DNA of 64,000 bases from Gossypium raimondii. Its lineage: Eukaryota; Streptophyta; Magnoliopsida; Malvales; Malvaceae. The position numbers and the translations under genes were made by a program. The notes beneath the pieces were generated by a model. It did no database searches. It was not told the origin of the DNA and worked only from the letters and a program-made list of their open reading frames with translations. Position 1 is the first letter of the stretch. Every line of letters begins with the position of its first letter. Below are positions 11,721 to 22,856 of this stretch, piece after piece. The DNA is taken from contig NC_068574.1 in NCBI RefSeq assembly GCF_025698545.1, forward strand, positions 41,688,014 to 41,752,013, given 5' to 3'.

Positions 11721-13345
11721 ATTCTAAAGGATATCTATGATTGAGTGAATATTGTTGAGAATAATATCCAAATCTGGTAGAGAGTCTGATGAGTTCAAGC
11801 AAGTGTTGAATGATGCATGAGTAATGTAAGGTGAAGCATGATTGTACCTGAATGTTTGAAATGTATGTTATGAGATGTGTATGTTATATTGGTTGCTTAT
11901 TATGGATTAAGAAGATTGGGCTTAGTTTGTTTTGATGTACGAAGTGTCTGCAAGTAAATATACTTTGAAACTGAGCTCCATCATTTGTTGCGGACTCGAA
12001 GATACATGTGACACTGGTTTAGCTTAGACTAGTAATTTGTTGTCATTTGAAAAGTTTAGTTTGGACTGGTAACCTTACATGTATATTAAACCATGACAAT
12101 GGCACATTTCGAAAGGAACCGAAGAATGGTGATTTCCAAATGGGGTTCTCCGTGTGTCCTAGGACAATGATTGGCAAACCTCATATAACACTAGTTTAGG
12201 CAAATCCATATCGTAAACACGTCAGGAAAGAACAGCCCTTGTGGTGAACTCTGAAATAATAGCCGTCGTGGCGAACTCTGGAAGAATAGCCTTAGTGGCG
12301 AATTATGAAGGGATAACCTCTGTGACGAATCCTACAAGGATAGTCTTTGTGGTATACTTCGAATGGAATGCCCTTGTAGTGTGTCTTAATAGGACTCTCA
12401 GTGAAGAACTTTAAATGATGTTCTTTGTGGTGTACCACGATAAGCACTTTGCGGCATATTCTAATGAATTACCCTTGTGGCGAGTTTTGTATGCCTCCTA
12501 AATGTAATTAGTGAAACCAATATGGACAAAATCTATCTACGAAATATATGGTAAAGTATTTCATAAGACCAATACACAGTCAAAAATAAAAAATTGAAGG
12601 GATATAGAGAAGTAATGGGTTAGTATTGAAAATGTATCCTGAATAAGGATGTGAACTTGGTATGTTCGAAGGAAGTATTTGTCATCTGTGTATGTGTTAC
12701 TTCTTGAATCATGATGAGGTGTTGGCTCACAGTTTGAAGGATGTAAGTGATGTATCGAAGACATTGAATGATAAGGAAATAGTTTCAAAGTAAGGTATAG
12801 TAATTGACGCGTATAAAAGGATAGGACTTGAAGAAGTATTCGCCAGAGACAAAACTAAAGGTTAAGAACGATGAAATCGTTTATATAAATCAATTGCAAT
12901 GTGCAAATATGACTTAGGTAAATGATGTTTTCCTCACTAGGTTCTTTTGAACTTATCTGTGTGTGTTATGTTACAGTTAAGTTGATGTGGGACTGCACTA
13001 GGAAGGACAATGTCAGGACTTCACGAAGAAGTGGCTTATCAGGTTATTATGCATACAAAGCGAGTCTAGCGGCGAGTTTGAAGTCTGAATTGTTACACAG
13101 AAATCCATATTTTGGGGTATCTACAATAGATTAAGATTTCAATTTAGATATCTTTGTAATTTAATTACCATATTTGGTAGTTGTATTTCCTTATTGTATA
13201 TACTTATGTAATTTAGTTTGAAATCTGCAACTAAGAAGGTATAATTAATTGTAACTTGTTTAAGTAGATTAAGTTTTTGTATGTATTCGTTTGGTAATAA
13301 CCAAGATTTGGATCCGACATAGCGGATCGGATTGAGGGTGTTACA
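11721..13345 (+). mobile_element. Plus-sense gypsy LTR fragment (3' part)
   Basis: It ends at 13345 with ATCGGATTGAGGGTGTTACA. Sequence beyond 13345 is the gag of another element read on the opposite strand, so this LTR was inserted into that gag. The expected LTR start is not present; the fragment is cut at 11720 by the LTR of element B, which implies B inserted into this LTR and that its 5' part lies left of the window. It contains the degenerate tandem array at 12233-12490. No coding sequence is seen. Confidence 0.6.
12233..12490 (+). repeat. Degenerate ~30-bp tandem array (CTTGTGGCGAA motif)
   Basis: About eight imperfect units share a core like AGCC(C/T)TTGTGGCGAACTCTGAA, spaced roughly 28-32 bp. 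Units decay to the right. The array sits in the LTR fragment and is probably a subrepeat of that LTR family. Confidence 0.6.
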
Positions 13346-13814
13346 TGCTCACCCATAAACTTCCTATTAAACACTTCCAGGAAATGATCCCAAGTCAAAC
13401 AGTCCACAGCAGTTTCTCTCATCACAGTATTCCACCAATGATGGGCTTTGTCATAGAGTAGGGATACAATAAAGCCCAACTTCTCCTTATCAGTTCCTCA
13501 TCAGTGCAAGACATCTGATCGAGGGTCCTCTCAACACTTTTGAGCCAATACTTCGCTATAGTCGGGTCGACTCTCTTCACTCCACTAAACTGCTTACCAC
13601 CTAACACTCATAGACGCTCGAGTGATAGTCCTCAACTGACAAGAGCAAATTTGGCACCAGCAATCCGCTGAAATGCCCCAATCATGGCTTGCATCAGAGT
13701 GTCAACACCCTTATATTGAATATTTACTATCCGAGGCGACACAGGTGGTTCGGAGGATGTATCACCCTCTAGAGCGTTCACATTCACATTCACATTAACA
13801 GGTCTAGGAGGCAT
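13346..13814 (-). pseudogene. Ty3/gypsy gag N-terminal part (element C)
   Basis: Minus-strand ATG at 13814 gives MPPRPVNVNVNVNALEGD, then MQAMIGAFQRIAGA. After frame changes it continues as GGKQFSGVKRVDPTIAKYWL, ERTLDQMSCTDEE and FIVSLLYDKAHHWWNTV, then WDHFLEVFNRKFMGEH at 13350. This is the canonical gypsy gag order (GVDP..A..WL, HHWW, F...F...KF). It is cut at 13346 by the LTR that ends at 13345. At least two frameshifts are present. Its primer site (14061-14082) and LTR (14083-17508) follow directly upstream in its own sense. Confidence 0.88.
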
Positions 13815-14060
13815 ATCGTAAATACCATAAACACATAAACAAACCAAGAGTGTGAGCAGTAATGATCCAAGGCATATTACGGTGAAAACATTTCAATAAA
13901 GGCAATGCGTTCCCAATCATACCCCAAAAACAAGAAATTTCACAATAATTCAATCAGAGATATTTTAGTCAAACAATCTAAATACCATGAAAACCTAGGC
14001 CCAAGGGTTATGTCACCCTAGTCTCGAATGTTTACAACTTAGGTCCAAATATTTGAAAAC

Positions 14061-14082
14061 CTATATCTCTAATACCACCAAA
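14061..14082 (-). other. Primer-binding site of gypsy element C
   Basis: The minus strand reads TTTGGTGGTATTAGAGATATAG, containing TGGTATTAGAG, one mismatch from the initiator Met-tRNA complement. It lies immediately inside the LTR end (CACCACA at 14083), so the LTR and the gag at 13814 belong to one element. Confidence 0.75.
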
Positions 14083-17000
14083 TGTGGTGCCCCAAACCCA
14101 GCCGGGACGATTTGACTCAAATCTGGAATATCACATTAGTCACCGAAGTACCCAGAACTCCGCACGACATTTTTGCATGAAATTAATTAATCATTTTATT
14201 TTTCAATCAACAAGGGAAGTCTCGTACATGCACTCAACTCATATATAGACAGAAATAAAGAATTGAAACCTAGTTGCATGCTTTTTCTAAAAAAATTTAC
14301 TCAAACGAGGTATAAGGGAAAAAATGTCAATTCATGTTCAATTTATGCAACACGCATGTAACATCGATTTAAAGGTACATTATAATTATAAAATCTTTTT
14401 AGGAATATTTGGTAAAGAATCAATTTAATCCAATTAGAAATTCTTAGTTAATTTTTAGAAATAAGTATCTTAGGAACTAAATCAAAGTAATAACAAAATA
14501 TTAAAAGTAATCAAATTATAGAATTATCAGTAGATTTATGAAATTAAACATCTAAGATCTTGATATGTGAATTTTCAAAGCATTTCGTAAACGTTTGAGA
14601 CTCCAGTTACATCACCAAAATCTAATGACTAAATTGCACAGCTCAGAAAGCTGGCCTTTTTTGCATCACGTCGGGGTGAACGATGTTGCATGTCGCAATG
14701 TGCCTTGGAGGGAGGCCCTCGTCCTGATGATGCTATAAAGGTGCCTCGACGTCGAACCCACTCCCGATGACATTCGGACATCGTCTTGACGTGCCCTACA
14801 ATTTTGCAGCAATCAGACCTACAATTTAGCAAACCAAAGTTTGGACACTTCCCCACTTACCATTTCGTGCATTAAAGGCATAAACTCAATCCGAACAAGT
14901 CATAATACATTTATACATCAATTAGCACATGCTCACATACACCATAACATATCATAGCAAAATTTGACATATTATGTAACAATCATGCCAGCAACCATAC
15001 CTTTACCCCAAAAGATCATTACTCAACATATCAAATCAACATCTCAAGGTTTCCTAAGGATCCTAAATGTCCATTTTGAACCATTTGGACATTTTAAACA
15101 TGCTCAAATTTCTAGAATACTTTTTTAAGCCTATTAATTGTTTTAAACCAATTTACATGCCACTTTAATACATATTCATCATTTGTTCAAAAAATAATAA
15201 TAATAATAATACATATTCATCAAGAAACCATAGCACACATCATTAATATCATTCTCAAGCATTAAAATATCCAAAATCAAAGTCTAAAATATTATCAACA
15301 GTTCATGAGTCTTATCCCAAAATAATAACCCACATTACCTTTATTCAAAGTGTTCAAAACCACAAAAATACCTATTCAAGAGTTATGCCTTGGATGGATC
15401 ACCACACTTGCCTACTCATCACTCATTGGATGCGCTACTAGCCTGCAAGTTTTGGGAAAAGAGTGTGAGCTTTTTCAAGCTTAGTGAATGTTCAAAAGTA
15501 CTACTATGCATAAAGAATAGCATAAGTTAAACAAGAGCATACTAGGCACATTCACAACCTCATTTTCATCAAGTAAAAAAAATGTTTTCATGCTTCATTA
15601 TCTCACGAGTTTGGCATATTCTTTTACAAGTATTCACACACACCATAACTCATATATAATTCAAATAATGATAATTCAGCAACTTGAGGTTATGAAACAT
15701 ATAAGTGGACTCTATCACTATACATTGGATAAACAGATCTTCATCACACCAATGACTCAAAGAGTCTAACATGTCCCAAAAACGTAGCATTAAGCTAAAC
15801 ACTCTCCAACACTCCAACATGTCCCAATGAATGGAGCTTAACTTAACATTACCTTATCTCTCCAACCTATCCTAGGGCCTCAACGCCCAAATCACAAAAT
15901 ACAAAGGTGAGTACTCACCACCTTATGACATGCCAACTATATCAAATGGTTTCAAGAGATCACAAGGCCAAAATATCCATAATTACACATCTTTATTTAC
16001 CATTTTAATGCACATAACCTCTGTTCATATTCATCAGTTTCACATCACAACCTCATACACAATACATGCTTATCAGATACCATTTAACTGCACTACAAGT
16101 GCCACAATAGTGATAATTGAGCTATCATACATTAAACCTCATATGTGTGCGTTAAAATCAGTAAATCACATGTCACATTAATGTATTTTCACGTATTACT
16201 TGTTGTATTAGCATCATATATCACAAGTCATCTTTCTTAGGTATGATTTTACAAACAAGGCAAAAGTATAGGAAATACTTACTCTCGGAACTTAGGATAG
16301 GGGTTTAGGCTAATCCTAAGCTCTCAATTAATACTATGAGTCGTGCATACTAGCAGCGACTCCAGAACACTGTCTTGCTTTTGCTTGCAAGCCGAAAGCT
16401 TAAATAAGCTTCGTCTTGCCTTTCACCTTCCTCGTAGAGGGCTCCAAAAAATCTGAGGCTTCTCACACATAATATACACAATATATATATAGGTTATCAA
16501 CAGTCACAAACACATTAGAAATCAAACAAAAGCGTAGATTCAATTTAGCTCATTTTAAACTAATTTTTTTTACTAATTTAGCCGAAACTTAGATTTCTTG
16601 ATCTGGACTTGTTTCTATTGTTTAGAATCAATTCTAGTCATCTACTTATTCACTTTAGAAGAGATCTAACCCATTAAAACACCTAGAAATTTAGATTTAA
16701 AGTTTTCAGAAAATTCGACGTTCATGAACATCTTGAATGAAAAATCGTTAAATCTTTCAAATATCTTAAAAATTGATTAAATTAAGTTTAGAAAATTTTT
16801 AATCTCGTCAAAACAAGTTGAAAAATACTTATAAATATTGGTTTAGCTTGAAAACTTGAATTCTGCCATTATTGATCTCAATTTCGGCTAAAATATAGAA
16901 TTCTTGTTACAACAAATCAAAACTTGATTTGAAAGGCTAAATACATCAAAATTTAATAGAGAAACAGAACCTTACCTTGATTGAGGACGAAAACAAACGG

Positions 17001-17508
17001 TTGATTGATTTTCGTGAAAATCCTCTAGAAAAAGAATGAAGAGATTGGTGATGTTCTTGATGATTTTTTAAAAAAATTGTGAAAGATTTTAGTGTTTGGG
17101 AGGAGTGAAAATCAATTGAAGAATTTGCTTGAAAGAAAATTGAGAGTTTTGGTGCTTGTAAAATTTTTCAAATGTTGGGAATAGAAGAGGGAAGAGACGT
17201 GTGTGAACGGTAGGGTGCAGGGGGAAAATAGGGTGATTTAAAAACATTGGTACAATTGTATTTGGGTTACTCCCAAATTTTACCCTTTTACAAATCAAAC
17301 CCCTTTTCTAATTAAATGTTTTTTTTTCTCGTTTGCTTAAAAAAATTTTTTTATTTTTGAAAGTCGTTTTAGGAAAATATTTTCTGGTTACTTAATTCTA
17401 TATTCACGAACCTAATATTTGCTCTAATTTCTAAAAACTAATCTCGGGTCAAGTTGACAAAACCTGGTTCACTAACCTGAAACTACTAAGTTGAATTTTG
17501 GGATGTGA
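14083..17508 (-). mobile_element. Ty3/gypsy LTR of element C (5' LTR, minus sense, ~3.4 kb)
   Basis: The plus strand starts TGTGGTGCCCCAAACCC and ends ...TTTGGGATGTGA near 17505. In its own sense the start parallels that of the solo LTR at 4110. Shared landmarks, reversed relative to 4110-7009, are CATGCCAACTATATC near 15930, a GGGACATGTT... stretch near 15820, and AGCTTAGTGAATG near 15480. The outer end is mutated, so the limit is approximate within about 10 bp. A cluster of GACGTC/ATGTCG-type motifs lies at 14670-14800, where related LTRs carry other palindromes. An (AAT)n microsatellite is at 15188-15211. Confidence 0.75.
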
Positions 17509-18440
17509 AAAATATATGAAGAATATCGTTTCAAATTTAGAATGGTTATTTTTAATATGTATTATTAAATAAATTATATTAATTAATTAATAATTTATTA
17601 TATTATTAAATATAAAATAATTAAATAAGTATTAATACTATTGAAAATTATAATGTATTATATTAATATTTAAATATTTTAAATATTTTAAAATTAAAAT
17701 TTATTATTAATATAATAATATTAAGATTGATTCAAATTAATTTTATATAAAATAAAATTACTCAAAAGAGTTCTTTTTGAAAAATGATTTGCGTTTTTCC
17801 AAAGAGTAAGTCATTTTACAAAAAAAATATTTTTTGAACTATTTTCCATAAAACAAACATAAGAAAATGTAGAAAACATTGATCGTAAGTCATTTTTCCA
17901 TGAAAAAAACACATCCTTAATTTAATTTTGATAAAGAAAAAAAAATTGCTTAGAAGTGTTTGCAAAGTTACTTAATAGTAAAAAGGTCATCATGCGTCAC
18001 TCTTTAATTAAGCAACTTGCCACGTCATTAGAAAACTTAACGCGGTTAGGGTTTAGGGTACCATAATAGTTAACCCAAAGTACAACTACAAATAACAAAT
18101 TAGATATTTTAAAAATATAAATACTATATTAGAAGAAAACCCAAAGTAGAGGGCTTTTTCATGCTATTATGCTTCCTTTTTACTTATTATTATTTTATTG
18201 ATTTCATTATAGATTCTTATCATATTTTCTTTTTAACATAAAATTTAAAACTATTCATAGCCCCTTCTGACCCTTAAATAGAAGGATAATGCACTTTAGT
18301 GTAATTAAACTTATGTACTCTTATACAAATAATAATACCGATACTAACTAAACTAAAACTCAATCAATTTTTTTCTTATTTTCATTCATTATTTATGATT
18401 ATAAGATTACTTTTCAAAATCCATGAAGAAAATCCGAGCA
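17509..18440. other. AT-rich intergenic DNA
   Basis: No coding sequence. At 17560-17760 it is almost pure A/T. Around 17770-17920 paired GTAAGTCATTTT-like segments in both orientations suggest a decayed fold-back MITE. The right end is promoter-proximal to the eIF(iso)4E gene. Confidence 0.5.
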
Positions 18441-18503
18441 GTTGCAACGGAGAGAGTGAGAAAAACCCATGAAGCCTAAAGTCCATCAACAATCTAAAGC
18501 CCA
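18046..18503 (+). promoter_or_regulatory. Telobox and site II candidates upstream of eIF(iso)4E
   Basis: TTAGGGTTTAGGG at 18046-18058 contains the plant telobox (AAACCCTAA on the minus strand). AGCCCA at 18498-18503 is the complement of the site II motif TGGGCT. The telobox plus site II combination is typical of plant translation-machinery promoters; here the telobox is unusually far (about 570 bp) from the ATG. The functional link is inference. Confidence 0.35.
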
Positions 18504-18540
18504 AAACTACAAAAGATTATATCCTAAACTGAAACCCCCC

Positions 18541-18568
18541 TCTCCCCTCTCTCTCTCTCTCTCTCTCC
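18541..18568 (+). repeat. (CT)n microsatellite in the eIF(iso)4E 5' leader
   Basis: An uninterrupted CT run lies about 55-75 bp before the start codon. Pyrimidine-rich leaders of this type are frequent in plant 5' UTRs. Confidence 0.8.
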
Positions 18569-18620
18569 ACTTCCTCTTCAATAGGCTTTAGGAAGGGGAA
18601 AGTAGAAACAAAGAAAACGT

Positions 18621-20663
18621 ATGGCAAGTGAGGCGGCGGAGGAAGCTAACGTCCCTGCAGCGGCTGCGGCGGAAGCACCCACAACAGGGACCGAGAAGCA
18701 ACCACATAAGCTTGAAAGAAAGTGGACCTTTTGGTTTGATAACCAATCGAAGCCTAAACAAGGCGCTGCTTGGGGTTCCTCTTTACGCAAAGTTTACACT
18801 TTTGACACTGTAGAAGAATTTTGGTGGTACTTTTTATCAAAAACTCATTTCTCTTTTTATCAATACTTTAAAGATCTGTTGATTGTTTGCTATTTTTTAT
18901 TGTCCCTTTGTTGATTTTGGATGGGTTTTCTGTCTATTGGGGAAAAAAAAAGAGAGAATATTCTTCATTTGGGGCTTTCAGTATTGGGTTGCTCTCTGTA
19001 GATAATGATGTGCTTTTCCTGGCTTTTAATTTTCTCTGACTATTGATTTATTGGAGATTTGTTTTGTTTAATAACATAAATGGGTTCTTAAAAACAGACT
19101 TCTTTTATAAATTATTTTGAGGGAACTTGAGTTGGTTTCTGTATTTTTCCTTGTCATATGTTATCGTGTGTTTTGAAAATAAAAGCTCAAATATGTTTCA
19201 GTTTGTATGATCAAATATTCAAGCCTAGCAAGTTGCCTGGAAATGCTGATTTCCACTTGTTTAAGGCTGGAATTGAGCCCAAATGGGAAGATCCTGAGTG
19301 TGCTAATGGAGGAAAATGGTCTGTCACTAGCAACAGAAAGGCTAATCTTGAGAACATGTGGCTTGAAAGTGTAGGTGTCTTGAACCCTTATCTGTATATA
19401 TTATGTATTGTGTGCGGTATGGGTGGTTTGTTCTCCTATTTGACTGGCTGGTCGTATTTTGTGGGCAGTTGATGGCATTGATCGGGGAGCAATTTGATGA
19501 GGCAGATGAGATTTGTGGTGTAGTTGCCAGTGTTCGCCAAAGGCAGGACAAACTTGCATTGTGGACCAAGACTGCAACGAATGAGGCTGCTCAGGTCTTT
19601 ATCTTAGTAACTATTGATACTTTGAATCTGAACCTATTAGTTGTATTAGGAATTCTGTTCTTTAAGAAACCTATCTTTATATCATCTTACCATTGAATTC
19701 TTATGCTCATGAACTGTTCTAATTTCTACTTAGAACTTTCTTTAGTGATCACGCTGCAAGAAATTTGTTCTCGTTTATATGCATGAAAATATATGCTCAT
19801 ACTAATAATGATGTGTTCCGTTTCGAACAAGTCATTAAAATGCTTAAATATATTTGATTGGTTCTGTATCTATGTTACTCGGGCTTTTCATTTTTCTTGG
19901 AGTGCCTGTGTTCGACACATGGATACAAGGATATGAGCTCCAAGGTTCCTCCAAATATTATAAAAATCTAACCACACCTGTGTTGGATACATAACCGTAT
20001 CCGACACTCACACCCAGAGTTGGAATAACATAGTTCTGCATTGCATTGCAGAAAATTTGTTTTCACATTTGATGGGCTAAAGCATTAGTTGCAACCATGG
20101 CTTCGTGTATTCATTTAGAATGTATGATACTTAAGATTATTTATCTTGATGTAACAACTAGGCGCCTCTTTTCAGTGCATGTTTTATCCATTTATTCAAA
20201 TTTCAATAGGGCCATCTTTTATTTGTGATGTTTTCTCTTGCATTTTTATTTCTGTTTTCTCTTAACCTCGTGATTTTTGCACGTGAGCTTATAAAGTATC
20301 CTCTCACATGTCCATATTGCAACAGTATGTTGCGTTGCATAATTTCCTGGAGCAGGCTGAATCTGTGGCCACTTGTCGTTTACTGCTTGCTTTTATTGAT
20401 TGATTTTTGTCCAATCGAAATTTAGTGAATGGCTTGTGTTCTGATGATGTTAATTGAAACTGTGTGATATAGATGGGTATTGGAAGGAAGTGGAAGGAGA
20501 TCATTGACATCAATGATAAAATTACATATAGCTTCCATGTAAGTTTCATTTGAGCGGTACATGTGATTTTGGGTGCATATTCTCTCACCACGACTGACCG
20601 CATTGTGTGTTGCAGGACGACTCTCGAAGGGAAAGATCAGCAAAAGGTCGATACAATGTTTGA
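18621..20663 (+). CDS. eIF(iso)4E: Eukaryotic translation initiation factor iso-4E (eIF(iso)4E), 5 exons
   Basis: Exons are 18621-18826, 19202-19370, 19469-19594, 20473-20538 and 20616-20663; all introns are GT...AG and the frame closes to 204 residues, the usual family length. The protein binds the mRNA 5' cap in the cytosol and pairs with eIF(iso)4G to recruit the 40S subunit. Visible hallmarks are an Ala/Glu-rich N-terminus, then [10 protein letters not shown] (residues 31-40), Trp51 and PKWEDP with Trp97-Glu98, corresponding to the cap-stacking tryptophans and the m7G-binding glutamate. Further marks are GGKWSV, NMWLES, ALIGEQF, GVVASVR, the exon-4 segment GRKWKEI and a C-terminus [12 protein letters not shown]. 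The gene looks intact. Plant eIF(iso)4E is also a known host factor for potyviruses. Intron 3 carries a MITE. Confidence 0.96.
19870..20033. mobile_element. MITE with CTATGTTACTC ends (copy 1, intron 3 of eIF(iso)4E)
   Basis: It starts CTATGTTACTCGG and ends GGAATAACATAG, imperfect terminal inverted repeats. Internal inverted segments (GTGTTCGACACATGGATAC versus GTATCCGACACTCAC) make it fold back. A second copy with the same ends is at 56120-56285. Length 164 bp, no coding capacity. Confidence 0.7.
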
Positions 20664-21336
20664 ACCATTTGCAGGTTTCTTTGTTCAGCAGTGTACTCTC
20701 TATTTGTTACCTATTTTGCATGTGAGTTTATGTTATGTGATACCACCAACAATCAAGTTCCATGTTAGAGACAGTTTTGATATTTTAACACATTGAGAAT
20801 TTTACCCTATTCCTTGGATACTTAATTTGCTGAATCTCATAGCATATGATGATTCTGGGGGCCATTAGAATTATGTACTTGGCAATGTTTTTGGTGCTTA
20901 ACTTGGAAGGTTGAACTAGTTTCAGTTTGAGTCCACTTTGGTTTTTTATTTTTATTTTATTTTGGGATTGTATTTGAAAATTAATGTGACATTCAAGTTG
21001 TTTTTTTTTTAATTGTAAAATAATTTACCTTTATGTTTGGATAAAAATGTATTGGTTTAGATCAAATCAGTAGAGGAAAGGGAATGGATTTGAACGATGT
21101 ATGGTCAGAGTGAAAGAATGTTTTGATTGAAACATTTTCATAAAACATGAATTTTCATTTTCTTTCATCTAAATTGGTTAATAAAAATTGGTTTTCTGTT
21201 CTTTTGTTACTTCAGTTTTCTTTCTTCTCCTTTTCCATATCCAAATAAATATAATTTTTAATTCAAATTTAAAATTTGGTTATAATATTTAAATTTAAGT
21301 AAATAATAGACAGAATGTATTTGTATATCATGAAGG
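20664..21336. other. 3' flank of eIF(iso)4E
   Basis: It contains the 3' UTR and AT-rich spacer. No coding sequence or clear repeat boundary was seen. Confidence 0.45.
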
Positions 21337-21922
21337 TAGGGATGATAAAGTTTGATTTGACTTTAAAAAAATTATTTTGAGTTATTCGATTTTTTGAGTC
21401 AATTCGATTAAGTAATTCAATTTCGAGTTTGAGTTGAATTGAACTTTATAATTCAAATAATGATTGAATAAGCAAATTGATCTCTGTTTCAACAAAAATA
21501 TTTTAAAAGTTTTTAAAAATTAAAATAATTTTTAAAAATTCAAATATTTATAAAAATTTCAAAATTTATATTTTAAAAAATTCTAAGGAATATATAGAAA
21601 AGTTAACAAAAATTCAAAAGAATAATTTTGGGACTTAAATAAATAAATAATGATCAAAATTTATTATACTAAAGTATCTTTTCTTTTCTCTTATTTTACT
21701 TTGAAAGAGTTTTTAAATGTATATACTCTAAAATAGAATTAGTTATATGGCAATGAGATGTTAACTAGACATGTTTAATTTTTTTTAAATTTAATTCAAA
21801 CAGTTTTACTCAATTCGGAAAAAACTTAAATTGAGTTAGTATGATAGAATGAGACTCGTCAATTCGAAAAATTCAAAAATTTTCATTAAATTTGACTCAA
21901 TTCGATTGACCGCTCACCTCTA
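21337..21922. mobile_element. hAT-type MITE with imperfect 8-bp TSD
   Basis: The ends are TAGGGATGA and, on the opposite strand, TAGAGGTGAGCG. The internal arms are Asn/Phe-like AT sequence with repeated TCGATT/AATTCG in opposite orientations. Flanks CATGAAGG (21329-21336) and CACAAAGG (21923-21930) match at 6 of 8 positions, consistent with an old hAT duplication. No coding capacity; internal sequence is highly AT-rich. Confidence 0.6.
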
Positions 21923-22412
21923 CACAAAGGCAAATTGTCTTTTCCAAGCCCGTGCCTCATTTTGTGTCCTTTGTATGAAATTACGCCACGCATTTGTTCT
22001 TTTTTCCATTCTCTTTAAATATGTATGATTAAATCAAAATTAAAGTTTCAAGTTACACTTGAACCACAATTAGAATTTGATGTGTATAATTGCACCAAAT
22101 TAAAGTTTATGTATGCAATTACACATTAAATCAAAATTCATATATAATTTTGACATCTAAGCCTAAAAAGTATATTAGATGAATTAATTCAATTTATTTA
22201 ATTTATTATCTATTATTCTACAATAAATATAGAATTGAAAAAAGCAATTAAAAGAAGACAGACGTGGCTAAATTTGATACGCAGGCAGGGGCTTGGGGCA
22301 GACGATATGCGTTCAAGGTATGTATTATTTCAAGTACAGTGAAGGGTTTACAGTTTACATAAAAAGAAGAAAAGAAATATTTGGAAGAAGAACAAATTTG
22401 ATCGTCACCAAT
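21923..22412. other. Spacer before the PGR5 3' end
   Basis: AT-rich. The right part (after about 22290) is PGR5 3' UTR sequence, part of which is duplicated at 25078-25160. No gene. Confidence 0.45.
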
Positions 22413-22856
22413 TCATGCAAGGAATCCAAGCCTTTCCCCATTCTTCTTGGCCAGTCGAATCAATCCTTGCTTCTGTTTCGTATCAGCCCCTATCGATTTG
22501 CAGAATTCATTGATGACCTGATATCAAAACACAAAACATTTAACACTATCACCACCCTGCTTCCATTAATACATGTAATATAAATGATGTACCTGAGAGT
22601 GCAAAGCAATTGCTTTTCCTCTAAGCTGACTGAACCTTTTCTTCCCAACGATTTGGCGAGTCACCACCACAACTGGAGCAAACAACCCTTTCCCTTCGTT
22701 AACGTTCTTCATCATTGGCTGTGCTCTAACACCCTTTCCAGCTCCAACATGCTTTGGAACTGACTTAGCCAACATGCCATATTCTTCGCCAGCTACTGAA
22801 TGGAAGCAACTTCCTAAACCTCCCTTAAACCCTGTTGTCGAAATTGAAATAGCCAT
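22413..22856 (-). CDS. PGR5: PROTON GRADIENT REGULATION 5 (PGR5), chloroplast, 2 exons
   Basis: Exon 1 is 22593-22856 and exon 2 is 22413-22517, split by a 75-bp GT...AG intron, giving 122 residues. PGR5 is a small thylakoid protein needed for antimycin-sensitive cyclic electron flow around photosystem I, acting with PGRL1. The N-terminus (MAISISTTGFKGGLGSC) is a Ser/Gly-rich transit peptide. The mature part shows the invariant PMMKNVNEGKGLFAP, VVVTRQIVGKKRF and QLRGKAIALHSQ in exon 1, then VINEFCKSIGA and LIRLAKKNGERLGFLA in exon 2. It is intact. A broken duplicate, including promoter and 3' flank, lies at 25161-26780. Upstream on the minus strand, CCCATAAAAAACCC near 22931 is a weak TATA candidate. 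Confidence 0.96.

Noticed and set aside
9241..14082. TGGTATTAGAG sites as tRNA gene pieces
   Set aside because: They are 11-18-nt primer-binding matches next to LTR ends; no cloverleaf or A/B boxes.
18628..18813. Alternative-frame ORF in eIF(iso)4E exon 1
   Set aside because: Shadow of the genuine 18621 frame, which continues through all five exons.
22293..22583. 96-residue plus-strand ORF near PGR5
   Set aside because: It overlaps PGR5 exon 2 and intron on the opposite strand and has no recognisable domain.
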